Made by a program: the position numbers and the translations under genes | Notes under the pieces: generated by a model | What the model was told of the DNA's origin: nothing | What the model saw: only the letters and a program-made list of their open reading frames with translations | Databases searched by the model: none | From: Allobosea sp. BK604 | GTDB taxonomy: Bacteria; Pseudomonadota; Alphaproteobacteria; Rhizobiales; Beijerinckiaceae | Direction: 5' to 3' | Assembly (NCBI RefSeq): GCF_004341515.1 | Contig: NZ_SLZF01000006.1 | Location: 434,001 to 498,000, forward strand | DNA: 64,000 nt | Shown here: positions 33,294 through 41,778 of the stretch, piece after piece | How the letters are laid out: each line of letters opens with the position of its first letter | Position numbering within the stretch: position 1 is the first letter of the stretch

Positions 33294-34667
33294 TCAGCGC
33301 TTCGCGACGAAGCTCGCCATCTTGCCGGGGTTGAGCAGGCCGTAGGGATCGACCTCGTGCTTGAAGCCAAGCTGGTCGGCATCGGCGCGCTTGTGGCGGC
33401 TGCCACCTTCCAGCGAGACCACGTGCGGATTGGCGATCATCACGCCGGCCTCTTCGTGCATGGCGATGAGCTCGTTCAGCCGCTCGGGCGTCGTATAGCG
33501 CAGGATCGGCAAGGCGCTCGCCGTGACGCGGCCACCGAAGCGGATGAACTCGTGATGCGCCAGCACCTCGTCGGGGAAGCGCGCGATCATCTCCTTCACG
33601 CTCGCCATCAGCCGGTCATGCGGGAAAAGGCACTGCAAATAGGTGATCGAGCGGTCGCTCTTCAGCCATTGCAGCGTCGTGTGGTTCCAGGTGTATTCGT
33701 AGAGCGGCACCGTGCCCGGCCCCTCCTCCGAGGGAGCCTCATAGGTCACCGTGCCGCGCGAGCCGATGATCGCCTTGAACGGGCCGAGCGAAGCTTCCGC
33801 GATCATGCAGATCAGGATGCTCTTGCCCTCCGGGCAATGCTTCTTCAGCGCGCCGAAATAGGGCGTGATCGGCGCCGAGACCGGCGTCACCAGCTTCTTG
33901 ACGATACCGTCGGCCAGCGCGACCTCGTAGCCGGCCTGGAAGGCGTCCACGTAATCGTCGAAGGCGACGATGACGTCGATCCAGGGCCAGGCCGGGGCGA
34001 GCGGCATCTCCAGCGCGGTGATGATCCCGGTCGTGCCATAGGCGCGGTTGACCTTCTGGGCGGCGTCGTCACGCAGTTCGAGGATGCGCGGCTCCTCCTC
34101 GACCGTGACGATGCGGGCGGCGAGGATGTTGCCGGGCTCGCGCAGGCCGCCATAGGTCACCGAGCCGACGCCGCCGGAGCCGCCGGCGACGAAGCCGCCG
34201 ATCGTGGCGGTGCGCTTGGTCGAGGGGTGCATGCGCAGCTCGTAGCCGGAGGGCCGGATCGCCATGTCGATATCGACCATCCTGGCACCGGGACCGACGC
34301 GGATCGCGCCGGGCTTCTGCCATTCGGTGGCGGAGAGCGCGGTGATGTCGAGCAGCACGCCGCCTTCGAGCGGCACTGCCTGGCCGTAATTGCCGGTCGC
34401 CCCGGCACGCACGGTCAGCGGGATGCGGCGCCTGGCGCAGGCGGCGGCGACGCGCACAACCTCGGCCTCGTCGCGCGGGCTGACGAGGATATCGGCCGAC
34501 TTGTCCGCCAGTTCCTTGTTGAGGATCGGCGAGTACCAGAAGAAGTCGCGCGAGCGCTTGCGCACGACCTGCGCCTCCGCGATCACCGGCACGCCGTCGA
34601 TATCGGCGAGAAGGCCGGCAATGTCGTAACGGGAGGGCTGGGACTTGCGGTCAGGTACTGCGCTCAT
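33294..34667 (-). CDS. FAD-binding oxidoreductase (GlcD/UbiG-type PCMH fold), paralogue 1
   Basis: A 457-residue flavoprotein. The FAD-binding region includes VRAGATGNYGQAVPLEGGV and MHPSTKRTATIGGFVAGGSG; the substrate half has YEYTWNHTTLQWLKSD. It is closely similar over its whole length to the product of 38014-39405. It lies downstream of an SsuABC-like importer in the same direction, so it probably oxidises or processes the imported compound. The start at 34667 (MSAVPDRKSQ) is preferred because the frame upstream lies in repeat DNA. The substrate is unknown. Confidence 0.85.
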   Translation of the reverse strand: MSAVPDRKSQPSRYDIAGLLADIDGVPVIAEAQVVRKRSRDFFWYSPILNKELADKSADILVSPRDEAEVVRVAAACARRRIPLTVRAGATGNYGQAVPLEGGVLLDITALSATEWQKPGAIRVGPGARMVDIDMAIRPSGYELRMHPSTKRTATIGGFVAGGSGGVGSVTYGGLREPGNILAARIVTVEEEPRILELRDDAAQKVNRAYGTTGIITALEMPLAPAWPWIDVIVAFDDYVDAFQAGYEVALADGIVKKLVTPVSAPITPYFGALKKHCPEGKSILICMIAEASLGPFKAIIGSRGTVTYEAPSEEGPGTVPLYEYTWNHTTLQWLKSDRSITYLQCLFPHDRLMASVKEMIARFPDEVLAHHEFIRFGGRVTASALPILRYTTPERLNELIAMHEEAGVMIANPHVVSLEGGSRHKRADADQLGFKHEVDPYGLLNPGKMASFVAKR

Positions 34668-34695
34668 GTCACACCATGCTCTTTGCCGCTCCACC

Positions 34696-34842
34696 GTCAT
34701 GCTCGCCCTTGTGGCGAGCATCCACGTCTTGGCCACGGTCCTCGAACAGCGAAGACGTGGATGGACGGGACAAGCCCGACCATGACGTGGCGTTTTGCGA
34801 CCCCGGGTTGTTTCGTCGTCACGCTCCTCGCAATGACGACGA
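34696..34842. repeat. Composite dispersed repeat
   Basis: A GACGTGGATGG-type element (GTCATGCTCGCCCTTGTGGC ... GGCGAGCATCCACGTCTTGG ... GAAGACGTGGATGGACGGGA ... CATGACG) is followed by the half repeat CTCCTCGCAATGACGA. It separates the permease gene from the FAD oxidoreductase gene. Confidence 0.65.
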
Positions 34843-34845
34843 GGT

Positions 34846-35727
34846 TCAATTCTCCCGCTTCAGCGCGCTCTCGTGCCAGCGGCGAAGCAGCAGATGCGAG
34901 ATCCAGCTCGTCGCCAGGAAGATCGCGATGCCCGAGAGCGAGATCATCAGCAGCGCAGCGAAGACGCGCGGGATCTTGAGCTGGTAACCCGCCTCCAGGA
35001 TGCGGTAGGCGAGCCCGGACTCGGTGCCGCCGGTGCCAGCGACGAATTCGGCCACTACAGCGCCGATCAGCGCGAGGCCGCCCGAAATCTTCAGGCCGGC
35101 GAGGAAATAGGGCAGCGCCGCCGGCAGCTTGAGATAGCGCATCGTCTGCCAGCGCGTCGCGCCGTAAAGCTGGAAGAAATTGATCAGGTTGTGATCGGCC
35201 GAGTTCAGCCCGAGGATCGTGTTCGACAGGATCGGGAAGAAGGCGACGATCCAGGCGCAGATCAGCAGCGAGAGATTGATGTCGCCGGCCCAGATAATGA
35301 TCAGCGGCGCGATCGCGACGATCGGCGTCACCTGCAGGATGACCGCATAGGGCAGGAGCGACATCTCCAGCCATTTCGACTGGGTGAAGAGCACGGCGAG
35401 CGCGACGCCGACGACGACGGCGGCCGTCAGCGCCATGAAGGTGATGCGCAAGGTGATCAGCAGCGAGCCGGAGAGCGTGCCCCAGTCGGCGATCAGCGTC
35501 TGGCCGATCAGCAGCGGGCCGGGCAGGATATAGGGCGGAATCCCTTTCCAGCGGACGACGAACTCCCAGAGCGCCAGCGCCAACGCCCCGATGGCGAGCG
35601 GGGCCAGAATGCGCGGCCAGGCGCTTGCCGGCAGGCCGAGGATGCGCTGCTCGGTCAGGAAGACCGGGCGGGCCTCGGCGTCGGTTCCGTCATGGGCGGG
35701 ATGCGCGGTGTCGAGCGAGGAGCTCAT
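34846..35727 (-). CDS. SsuC/TauC-like ABC transporter permease
   Basis: A 293-residue permease with about six hydrophobic helices and the binding-protein-dependent motif around FFQLYGATRWQTMRYLKLPA (EAA-type loop). This family imports alkanesulfonates, taurine, nitrate or other oxyanions, and precursors such as those bound by THI5/NMT1-like proteins. Its start at 35727 overlaps the ATPase stop by ATGA. The frame upstream of that ATG overlaps the ATPase gene and is not used. Confidence 0.9.
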   Translation of the reverse strand: MSSSLDTAHPAHDGTDAEARPVFLTEQRILGLPASAWPRILAPLAIGALALALWEFVVRWKGIPPYILPGPLLIGQTLIADWGTLSGSLLITLRITFMALTAAVVVGVALAVLFTQSKWLEMSLLPYAVILQVTPIVAIAPLIIIWAGDINLSLLICAWIVAFFPILSNTILGLNSADHNLINFFQLYGATRWQTMRYLKLPAALPYFLAGLKISGGLALIGAVVAEFVAGTGGTESGLAYRILEAGYQLKIPRVFAALLMISLSGIAIFLATSWISHLLLRRWHESALKREN

Positions 35728-36572
35728 GAGCCGATCGCCTCCTTGAGCTTGCCGGAGACGACACGGCAGAGATGGGCGTAATCCGAGGAGGTGCGGAACA
35801 GCTCGTCGCGCGGATAGGGCGCCTCGACGTCGAGATCCGCCATCACGCGGCCGGGCCGGGCCGCCATCACCACGATGCGCTTGGAGAGATAGACCGACTC
35901 GAAGACGGAATGGGTGACGAAGACGGCGGTGAACTTTGTCTTCCACCAGAGCTCGAGCAGGTCGTCGTTGAGGCGGTGGCGGGTGATCTCGTCGAGGGCG
36001 GCGAAGGGCTCGTCCATCAGCAGGATCTTCGGCCGCATCACCAGCGCACGCGCGATCGAGACGCGCATCTTCATGCCGCCGGACAGCTCGCGCGGATAGG
36101 ATTTCTCGAAGCCCTTGAGCCCGACAAGCTCGAGCATCTCGGCGCTGCGCGCTTCCGCCTCGCGCTTGGGCACGTGCTTCAGGATGAGCGGCATCATCAC
36201 GTTGGCCAGGGCGTTCGCCCAGGGCATCAGCGTCGGGTCCTGGAAGACGAAGCCGAGATCGCGCTCGGGCTTGCCGGCGGCGTCATGACTCGTGGTCGGC
36301 CACTCGATCGTGCCGGTCGAGGGCGCGCCCAGGCCGGCGATCATGCGCAGCAATGTCGACTTGCCGCAGCCGGAGGGGCCGAGCAGGCTGATGAACTGGC
36401 CGGTGCCGAGGTCGAGATTGACGTCGCGCACGGCAATGGTGCCGTTGGCGAACTGCTTGGAGACATGGCGGATGGAGACAAGCGGCTTGCCGCCTCCAGC
36501 CCGCTCCTCATGGGGTCTGCTCAGATAGGCCGTGTCCAAAGCCTGATGATCCGTTCTCGTCTTCAGCCGCAA
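35724..36572 (-). CDS. SsuB/TauB-like ABC transporter ATP-binding protein
   Basis: A 282-residue ATPase. Walker A is GPSGCGKST near residue 70, the signature is LSGGMKMRVSIARAL and Walker B is ILLMDEPFAALDE. The first 30 residues are not conserved in the family, so the true start may be a little later. It is followed directly by the permease and preceded, across a repeat, by the binding protein. The substrate of the importer is not known. Confidence 0.9.
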   Translation of the reverse strand: MRLKTRTDHQALDTAYLSRPHEERAGGGKPLVSIRHVSKQFANGTIAVRDVNLDLGTGQFISLLGPSGCGKSTLLRMIAGLGAPSTGTIEWPTTSHDAAGKPERDLGFVFQDPTLMPWANALANVMMPLILKHVPKREAEARSAEMLELVGLKGFEKSYPRELSGGMKMRVSIARALVMRPKILLMDEPFAALDEITRHRLNDDLLELWWKTKFTAVFVTHSVFESVYLSKRIVVMAARPGRVMADLDVEAPYPRDELFRTSSDYAHLCRVVSGKLKEAIGS

Positions 36573-36580
36573 CGGTAGAC

Positions 36581-36676
36581 GTCATCCCGGCCGAAGCGCC
36601 GGGATCCATCGTAACGTGCGGCGTCCTACGATGGACCCCGGAGCGGCGCGGCTTCGCCGCTTGTCCGGGATGACGG
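36581..36676. repeat. Dispersed palindromic repeat (GTCATCCCGG family)
   Basis: GTCATCCCGGCCGAAGCGCC and its inverted end CTTGTCCGGGATGACGG frame a GC-rich stem with CGGCGCGGCTTCGCCGCTTG. It lies between the binding-protein and ATPase genes. Confidence 0.8.
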
Positions 36677-36686
36677 CGGGTCGGCC

Positions 36687-37718
36687 TTAAGCCTTGCCGA
36701 CGCCCTTGTTGATGAATTCGAGGCTATAGGCCTTCTTGATGTCGATGCCAGCCGGGAAAACGCCTGCCTCGGTCATCTGCTTGTAGAATTCGTTCCAGCG
36801 CGCGTCGGTCATGGCGCCGATGCCGAGCGTCAGCGCATCGCCGGAGAGCACGATGCCCTTCTCGTTCATGACCTTGTGGGCGTAGTCGAGCTTGGCCTGA
36901 TCCATGTCCGGATTGTCCTTGAGGATCAGCTTGTTGGCCGCCTCGATCGCCGGGCCGCCCTTCATGTATTCGGCCCAGCCCTCGAGCGTCGCGGTGACGA
37001 AGCGCTGCACCACGTCCTTCTTCTCGGCGACCATCTTCTGGGAGATGTTGATCGTGGTGTTGTAGTTGGCGAAGCCGGCATCGGCGAGGAGATGCACGAC
37101 CGGGTTCACGCCGGCCTGCTGGATCGCGAAGGGCTCGGAGGAGAGGAAGCCCTGCTGCGAGATGTTCTTGTCGGCCAGGAACGGCGCCATGTTGAAGGTG
37201 TAGGGCCGGATCTGCTCGTCGGTGAAGCCGAACTTGGCCTTGAGGAAGGGCCAGTAGCTGGTGCGGCCGCCGGCGCCGACCAGGATCGGCTTGCCCTTCA
37301 GCGCCGGGAGCGAGTCGTTGCCGACGCCCGGATGCGAGATCAGGACCTGCGGGTCCTTCTGGAAGATCGAGGCGATGCAGAGGAAGGGCAGGCCTTCCTG
37401 GGCGTAGCGGATGGCCTCGAAGGAGTTCGACATGACCATGTCGACGCGGCCGCCGAGCAGGAGCTGGGACGGGTTCTGCTGCGGACCGCCCATGCGGATA
37501 TCGGCGTCGATGCCGTGCTTCTTGTAGATGCCGTTGGCGACCGCGAGATAGAAGCCGCCATGCTCGGCCTGGGCGCGCCAGTTGGTCTGGTAGCTGACCT
37601 TGTCGAGCGTCTGCGCGCTCACGCGAGCGCCGGGAACGGTGATGAGGGCCGAGGCGGCCGAGCCGCCGATCAGGCCGAGCGCGGCACGACGGCTCACGCG
37701 ATATTTCATCGACGACAT
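36687..37718 (-). CDS. NMT1/THI5-like ABC substrate-binding protein
   Basis: A 343-residue periplasmic protein. A twin-arginine-like signal (RVSRRAALGLIGGSAASALI) precedes cleavage near VSAQ. The mature part opens with DKVSYQTNWRAQAEHGGFYL, the standard opening of NMT1/THI5-like pyrimidine and sulfonate binding proteins. GGGAG about ten bases before 37718 supports that ATG. The ligand is unknown. Location next to two FAD oxidoreductases suggests an oxidisable substrate. Confidence 0.88.
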   Translation of the reverse strand: MSSMKYRVSRRAALGLIGGSAASALITVPGARVSAQTLDKVSYQTNWRAQAEHGGFYLAVANGIYKKHGIDADIRMGGPQQNPSQLLLGGRVDMVMSNSFEAIRYAQEGLPFLCIASIFQKDPQVLISHPGVGNDSLPALKGKPILVGAGGRTSYWPFLKAKFGFTDEQIRPYTFNMAPFLADKNISQQGFLSSEPFAIQQAGVNPVVHLLADAGFANYNTTINISQKMVAEKKDVVQRFVTATLEGWAEYMKGGPAIEAANKLILKDNPDMDQAKLDYAHKVMNEKGIVLSGDALTLGIGAMTDARWNEFYKQMTEAGVFPAGIDIKKAYSLEFINKGVGKA

Positions 37719-38013
37719 GGACGAGATCTCCCTGGGACGGCGCTGGCCGGCGGCATCCGGCGCCGCGCGTTGCCCACCTGCGAGCAACATATATGCCATG
37801 CGGGGCGAAGTCGTGGAAATGCCGCGCAACCCGTTTACGCACAGGGATCAGGCAATTGCCTCAATTGCAGGCAGATGCCTCGACGGCGGGCAATCCCCTG
37901 TGATCTTGCCGCGGCGCTTGGGCTTTGACGCTTCGGGGCGCTATGCAGTTCGAACGCTTCCGCATCCGGCGCGTCCGGATATGCTGCAGCCGACGAAAAG
38001 ATCTGGAAAACGC
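37719..38013. promoter_or_regulatory. Divergent promoter region with palindrome
   Basis: The region between the binding-protein gene and the second FAD oxidoreductase. AGGCAATTGCCT (37850-37861) is a perfect palindrome and overlaps GCAATTG-CCT-CAATTGC, an inverted repeat. TATATGC at 37788 is AT-rich and could be a -10 element. No gene is seen here. Confidence 0.5.
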
Positions 38014-39405
38014 ATGACCCGCCCTGCCCTCGCCGCCTTGCGCGCCGAACTCGCCGACCTGACCATCTATGACGACGCGGCGTCGCTCAGGATGCATAGC
38101 CGCGACTTCTTCTGGTTCTCGCCGGTGCTGAAGCCCGATCTCGAGGGCAAGCAGGCGGAGCTGATCATCCTGCCCAAGACCAAGGACGAGGTCCGGCGCG
38201 TCGCGTCCGCCTGCGCGCGCCATCGCGTGCCGCTGACCGTGCGCGGCGGCGGCACCGGCAATTACGGCCAGGCCGTGCCGCTGGAGGGCGGCGTGGTGCT
38301 CAACCTGACGCGGCTCAACCGCGTGGTCTCGACCACGCTGGGAGCGGGTCGGTTCGAGGCCGGCGCCAATCTGCTCGACATCGACAAGGCGCTCTGGCCC
38401 CTCGGCCAGGAGTTGCGCATGCACCCCTCGACGCGGGCGCAGGCGACGATCGGCGGCTTCGTCGCCGGCGGCGCGGCAGGCGCGGGCTCCTGCACCTGGG
38501 GCCAGATCGACAATCTCGGCGCCGTCATCGCGCTGGAGGTGATGACCGTCGAGCCCGAGCCACGGCTGATCGAGCTGCGCGGCAAGGAGATCCTCAAGGT
38601 GATGCACGCCTATGGCGTCAACGGCATCATCACCGAGGTCGAGGTGCCTCTGGCCCCGGCCCATGCCTGGGCCGAGCGGATCGCGACCTTCGATACGCTC
38701 AAGCAGGCGGCCGCCTTCGGCCAGGCCTTCACCGAATGCGACGGCATCGCCAAGAAGCTGGTCAGCATCCATGACCCGCGCATCGCGCCCTATCTGCGCC
38801 GGCTCGGCCCCTATCTCGGCGAGAACAAGGCCTTCGCCATCCTGATGGTCTCGGAGCCGCAGGGCGACGAAATCGACCGGCTGATCGCCGAGATGGGCGG
38901 CAGCGTCACCTTCTCGCGCGGCGCCGAGGCCGCTCGGCTCGCGGCCTTCGGCGAGCATCGCGAGAAGGGCGCCCCCGGCCCGCTCTACGAATACACCTGG
39001 AACCACACGACCCTGCATGCGCTGAAGGTCGATCCGACCATCACCTATCTGCAGCTGCGCTTCCCACCTGTCCGGAATCTCGAACTTCTCGACTGGGCCG
39101 AGCGCGAGTTCAATGACGATGTGCTGTTCCACATCGAGTTCCAGCGCCGGCAGGGCAAGGTCTACCATTCCAGCCTGCCGCTGGTGCGCTACAGCACGGC
39201 CGAGCGGCTGCAGGAGATCATGGCCAAGGCCGAGGAAGCCGGCATCCAGGCCTCGAACCCGCATACCTGGGTGCTGAACAATGCCGGCTGGAAGCGCACC
39301 GACGCGCCGCAGCCGGAGTTCAAGCGCCTCGCCGATCCGCTCGGCCTGATGAATCCCGGCAAGCTGCTGAACTGGCAGGCCGAGGCCGCGGAAGCGGCGG
39401 AATAG
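38014..39405 (+). CDS. FAD-binding oxidoreductase (PCMH fold), paralogue 2
   Basis: A 463-residue flavoprotein with RGGGTGNYGQAVPLEGGV and MHPSTRAQATIGGFVAGGAA in the FAD half, and YEYTWNHTTLHALKVD in the substrate half. It matches the minus-strand paralogue at 33294-34667 at most motif positions, yet is transcribed away from it, flanking the transporter. ATG 38014 is chosen; an in-frame ATG at 37981 adds 11 residues. A substrate such as a hydroxy-acid or sulfonate-derived compound is possible, not shown. Confidence 0.85.
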   Translation: MTRPALAALRAELADLTIYDDAASLRMHSRDFFWFSPVLKPDLEGKQAELIILPKTKDEVRRVASACARHRVPLTVRGGGTGNYGQAVPLEGGVVLNLTRLNRVVSTTLGAGRFEAGANLLDIDKALWPLGQELRMHPSTRAQATIGGFVAGGAAGAGSCTWGQIDNLGAVIALEVMTVEPEPRLIELRGKEILKVMHAYGVNGIITEVEVPLAPAHAWAERIATFDTLKQAAAFGQAFTECDGIAKKLVSIHDPRIAPYLRRLGPYLGENKAFAILMVSEPQGDEIDRLIAEMGGSVTFSRGAEAARLAAFGEHREKGAPGPLYEYTWNHTTLHALKVDPTITYLQLRFPPVRNLELLDWAEREFNDDVLFHIEFQRRQGKVYHSSLPLVRYSTAERLQEIMAKAEEAGIQASNPHTWVLNNAGWKRTDAPQPEFKRLADPLGLMNPGKLLNWQAEAAEAAE

Positions 39406-39430
39406 CAGCTCCTCCGCGGAGGACACGCCG

Positions 39431-40090
39431 ATGAGGGTCCTGATCTTCGGTGCGACCGGCATGGTCGGGCAAGGCGCCTTGCGCGAGTGCCTGCTCGATG
39501 ATGGCGTGAGCGAGGTCGTCACGCTCGGCCGTTCGGCCACCGGGCAGCGCCACCCGAAGCTGCGCGAGATCGTCCATGCCGATCTGCTGGACTACAGCAC
39601 GATCGAGGGAGAACTCGCCGGCTTCGATGCCTGCTTCTTCTGCCTCGGCGTCGCTTCGGCGGGGATGAGCGAGGCGGATTACAGCGGCATCACCTATGAC
39701 ATCCCGCTCGCGGCAGCGCAGGCGCTGCTGCCGCTCAATCCTGGCATGACGTTCGTCCACGTATCCGGCGCCAGCGCCGATAGCAGCGAGCAGGGCCGCG
39801 TCATGTGGGCGAGGGTCAAGGGCAGGACGGAGAACGCGCTGCTGCGCCTGCCCTTCAGGGCGGTCTATGTCATGCGACCCGGCGCGATCCGGCCTCTGCA
39901 TGGCATCAAGTCACGGACCATGGCCTACCGAGTGCTCTATGGCGCGCTGGCGCCGATCCTCCCGGCGCTGCAACAATGGCTGCCGCGCTGGGTGACCTCG
40001 ACCGAGCAGATCGGCAAGGCGATGCTGGCGCTGGTCCGCAAGGGCTGGCCGAAACGCATCGTCGAATGCGACGACATCAACCGACTCTAG
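39431..40090 (+). CDS. NAD(P)-binding epimerase-like protein
   Basis: A 219-residue Rossmann protein. MRVLIFGATGMVGQGALREC carries the nucleotide-binding GxxGxxG motif, with HVSGASA and VKGRTENAL at the positions of the catalytic region. The YxxxK dyad of classical short-chain dehydrogenases is not visible, so it is an atypical, NmrA/TMR-like member. GCGGAGGA precedes the start. The stop TAG is formed by the first bases of a dispersed repeat. Confidence 0.8.
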   Translation: MRVLIFGATGMVGQGALRECLLDDGVSEVVTLGRSATGQRHPKLREIVHADLLDYSTIEGELAGFDACFFCLGVASAGMSEADYSGITYDIPLAAAQALLPLNPGMTFVHVSGASADSSEQGRVMWARVKGRTENALLRLPFRAVYVMRPGAIRPLHGIKSRTMAYRVLYGALAPILPALQQWLPRWVTSTEQIGKAMLALVRKGWPKRIVECDDINRL

Positions 40091-40254
40091 CGCATCTCCG
40101 CGTTCTCCGAATCGCGAAAATTCTCTATCTCTTTGTATTGACGCATTTTCTTCACGCGAACCGGTCTCCACTTCGCTCGAAAATGCTCTAAGTTTCTGTT
40201 TTATCGCATTTTCTTGACGCGAACCGGTCTCCACTTCGCTCGGAAATGCTCTAG
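40087..40254. repeat. ACGCGAACCGG/CTAG repeat, one and a half copies in tandem
   Basis: A full copy (40087-40190) is followed by a half copy (40191-40254). Each half has CGCATTTTCTT, GACGCGAACCGGTCTCCACT and CGCTCG-AAATGCTCTA. The left edge supplies the stop of the epimerase-like gene. Confidence 0.82.
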
Positions 40255-40299
40255 AGCCCCTGGGGCACTGCGACCACGACGACAACAAGGACTGATGAT

Positions 40300-41100
40300 A
40301 TGACCGCGCGTTTCTGGGGCGATCTCAAGACCACCGAATTCGAGGGCCTCTCGGCCGAGAAGACCGTCGCGGTGCTGCCGCTGGCGGCGATCGAGCAGCA
40401 CGGCCCGCATCTGCCCGTCTCGGTCGACACCACCATCATGAACGCTATGCTCGGCCTGGCGATGCCGCTGGTGCCGGCCGATCTCGACGTGCTGGTGCTG
40501 CCGACGCTCGCGATCTGCAAATCGAACGAGCACCTGCACTCGCCGGGCACGCTGACGCTCTCCTGGGAAAGCGCGACGCAGAGCTGGATCGAGATCGGCG
40601 AGAGCGTGCTGCGCGCCGGCCTGCGCAAGCTCGTCATCATCACCTCGCATGGCGGCAATATCGACCCGATGAAGGTGGTCTCGCGTGAATTGCGCGTCCG
40701 CCACGGCATGCTGGCGGTGACCACGGCCTGGCGCGCCTTCGGTCTGCCGCAGGGCCTGTTCGCCGATCTCGACGCCAATCATGGCATCCATGCCGGCGAT
40801 ATCGAGACCTCGCTGATGCTGCATTTCCGGCCGGATCTCGTCGACATGAGCAAGGCCGGGCGCTTCGAGCCGTCGACAGTCGCGATGGCCGCCGAGGGCT
40901 ACAAGTGGCTGCGGCCGACCGGGCTGCACGCCCATGCCTGGATGGCGCAGGATGTCCATTCCTCGGGCGCCGCCGGCGATGCCAGCCTCGCCACCGCCGA
41001 AAAGGGCAAGGCGACGGCGGCCTTCCAGGCCAAGGGTTTTGCCGAGCTGCTGGCGGATGTGGCGAAGTTTCCGCTGGCGAAACTGCACAAGGCGGGCTGA
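40300..41100 (+). CDS. Creatininase-family hydrolase
   Basis: A 266-residue protein of the creatinine amidohydrolase fold. PLAAIEQHGPHLPVSVDTTI, IITSHGGNIDP and HGIHAGDIETSLML contain the conserved metal-binding Glu, Asp and His residues. Relatives open cyclic amides such as creatinine or act in cofactor and peptide maturation. With no creatinase or sarcosine oxidase gene nearby, the substrate is not known. Confidence 0.87.
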   Translation: MTARFWGDLKTTEFEGLSAEKTVAVLPLAAIEQHGPHLPVSVDTTIMNAMLGLAMPLVPADLDVLVLPTLAICKSNEHLHSPGTLTLSWESATQSWIEIGESVLRAGLRKLVIITSHGGNIDPMKVVSRELRVRHGMLAVTTAWRAFGLPQGLFADLDANHGIHAGDIETSLMLHFRPDLVDMSKAGRFEPSTVAMAAEGYKWLRPTGLHAHAWMAQDVHSSGAAGDASLATAEKGKATAAFQAKGFAELLADVAKFPLAKLHKAG

Positions 41101-41183
41101 CGAGAGCAACTCCCGGTCTTGCCTTTGGCAAGCCCGGGTACAGGCTGACGCGAAGGCGCATGCCGGCGTTTCACCCGGTCCTC

Positions 41184-41220
41184 CTGGATTGCTTCGTCGC
41201 TGCGCTCCTCGCAATGACGG
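41184..41220. repeat. Half copy of the ATTGCGAGCG repeat
   Basis: CCTGGATTGCTTCGTCGC and CTCCTCGCAATGACGG match the right arm of the repeat at 33197. It lies between the convergent creatininase and soxR-like genes. Confidence 0.65.
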
Positions 41221-41242
41221 CTCCGGGGGCTCGATACGGCGC

Positions 41243-41704
41243 TCAATCCGGATCGAGCAGGCGCGGCCCCGGCCCCTGCTCGCCGAGCTGATCCCAGGGA
41301 TTGTGCAGCGGGCAGCTCGTCACCGAGAGGCAGCCGCAGCCGATGCAGTCCTCCATATGGTCGCGCAGGCGCGTCAGCCGGTCGATGCGCCGCTCCAGCT
41401 CGGCCTTCCATGAGGCCGAGAGCTTGCGCCAATCGGCGACGGTCGGCGTGCGCTCGGCCGGCAACGCCTTGAAGGCCTCGCGGATCGTCTTCAGCGGGAT
41501 GCCGGTGCGCTGCGCCACCTTGATAATCGCGACACGCCTGAGCACCTCGCGCGGATAGCGCCGCTGGTTGCCGGCGCTTCGGCCGGCACGGATCAATCCC
41601 TTCGCCTCGTAGAAATGAATCGCCGAGACGGCGAGGCCGCTGCGCCGCGCGACTTCGCCGACACTCAACTCTCCGCCCAGGCCCGCTCGAACCGTCTCGC
41701 TCAC
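41243..41704 (-). CDS. soxR: Redox-sensitive MerR regulator SoxR
   Basis: A 153-residue MerR protein. The helix-turn-helix is SVGEVARRSGLAVSAIHFYE, followed by the usual coiled coil. Cys120, Cys123, Cys125 and Cys131 form the CX2CXCX5C [2Fe-2S] site that senses redox-cycling compounds. The start codon is GTG at 41704, with AAGGGCA just upstream. It is divergent from an FMN reductase gene whose promoter contains a matching operator, so the reductase is the likely target; no soxS is present, as is usual outside enterobacteria. Confidence 0.93.
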   Translation of the reverse strand: MSETVRAGLGGELSVGEVARRSGLAVSAIHFYEAKGLIRAGRSAGNQRRYPREVLRRVAIIKVAQRTGIPLKTIREAFKALPAERTPTVADWRKLSASWKAELERRIDRLTRLRDHMEDCIGCGCLSVTSCPLHNPWDQLGEQGPGPRLLDPD

Positions 41705-41709
41705 TGCCC

Positions 41710-41740
41710 TTGACCTTAACTATGGTTGAGGTTCTATACA
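41710..41740 (+). promoter_or_regulatory. SoxR-type promoter of the FMN reductase gene
   Basis: TTGACC (-35, 41710-41715) and TATACA (-10, 41735-41740) are separated by 19 bases, the unusual spacing of MerR-activated promoters. The spacer region carries the inverted repeat CCTTAAC-TATG-GTTGAGG (41714-41731, one mismatch), matching the known SoxR box pattern CCTCAA..TTGAGG. Confidence 0.75.
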
Positions 41741-41778
41741 GCCTGCTCCCGATTTGGCCAAATGGCAGGAGCGCCTTC

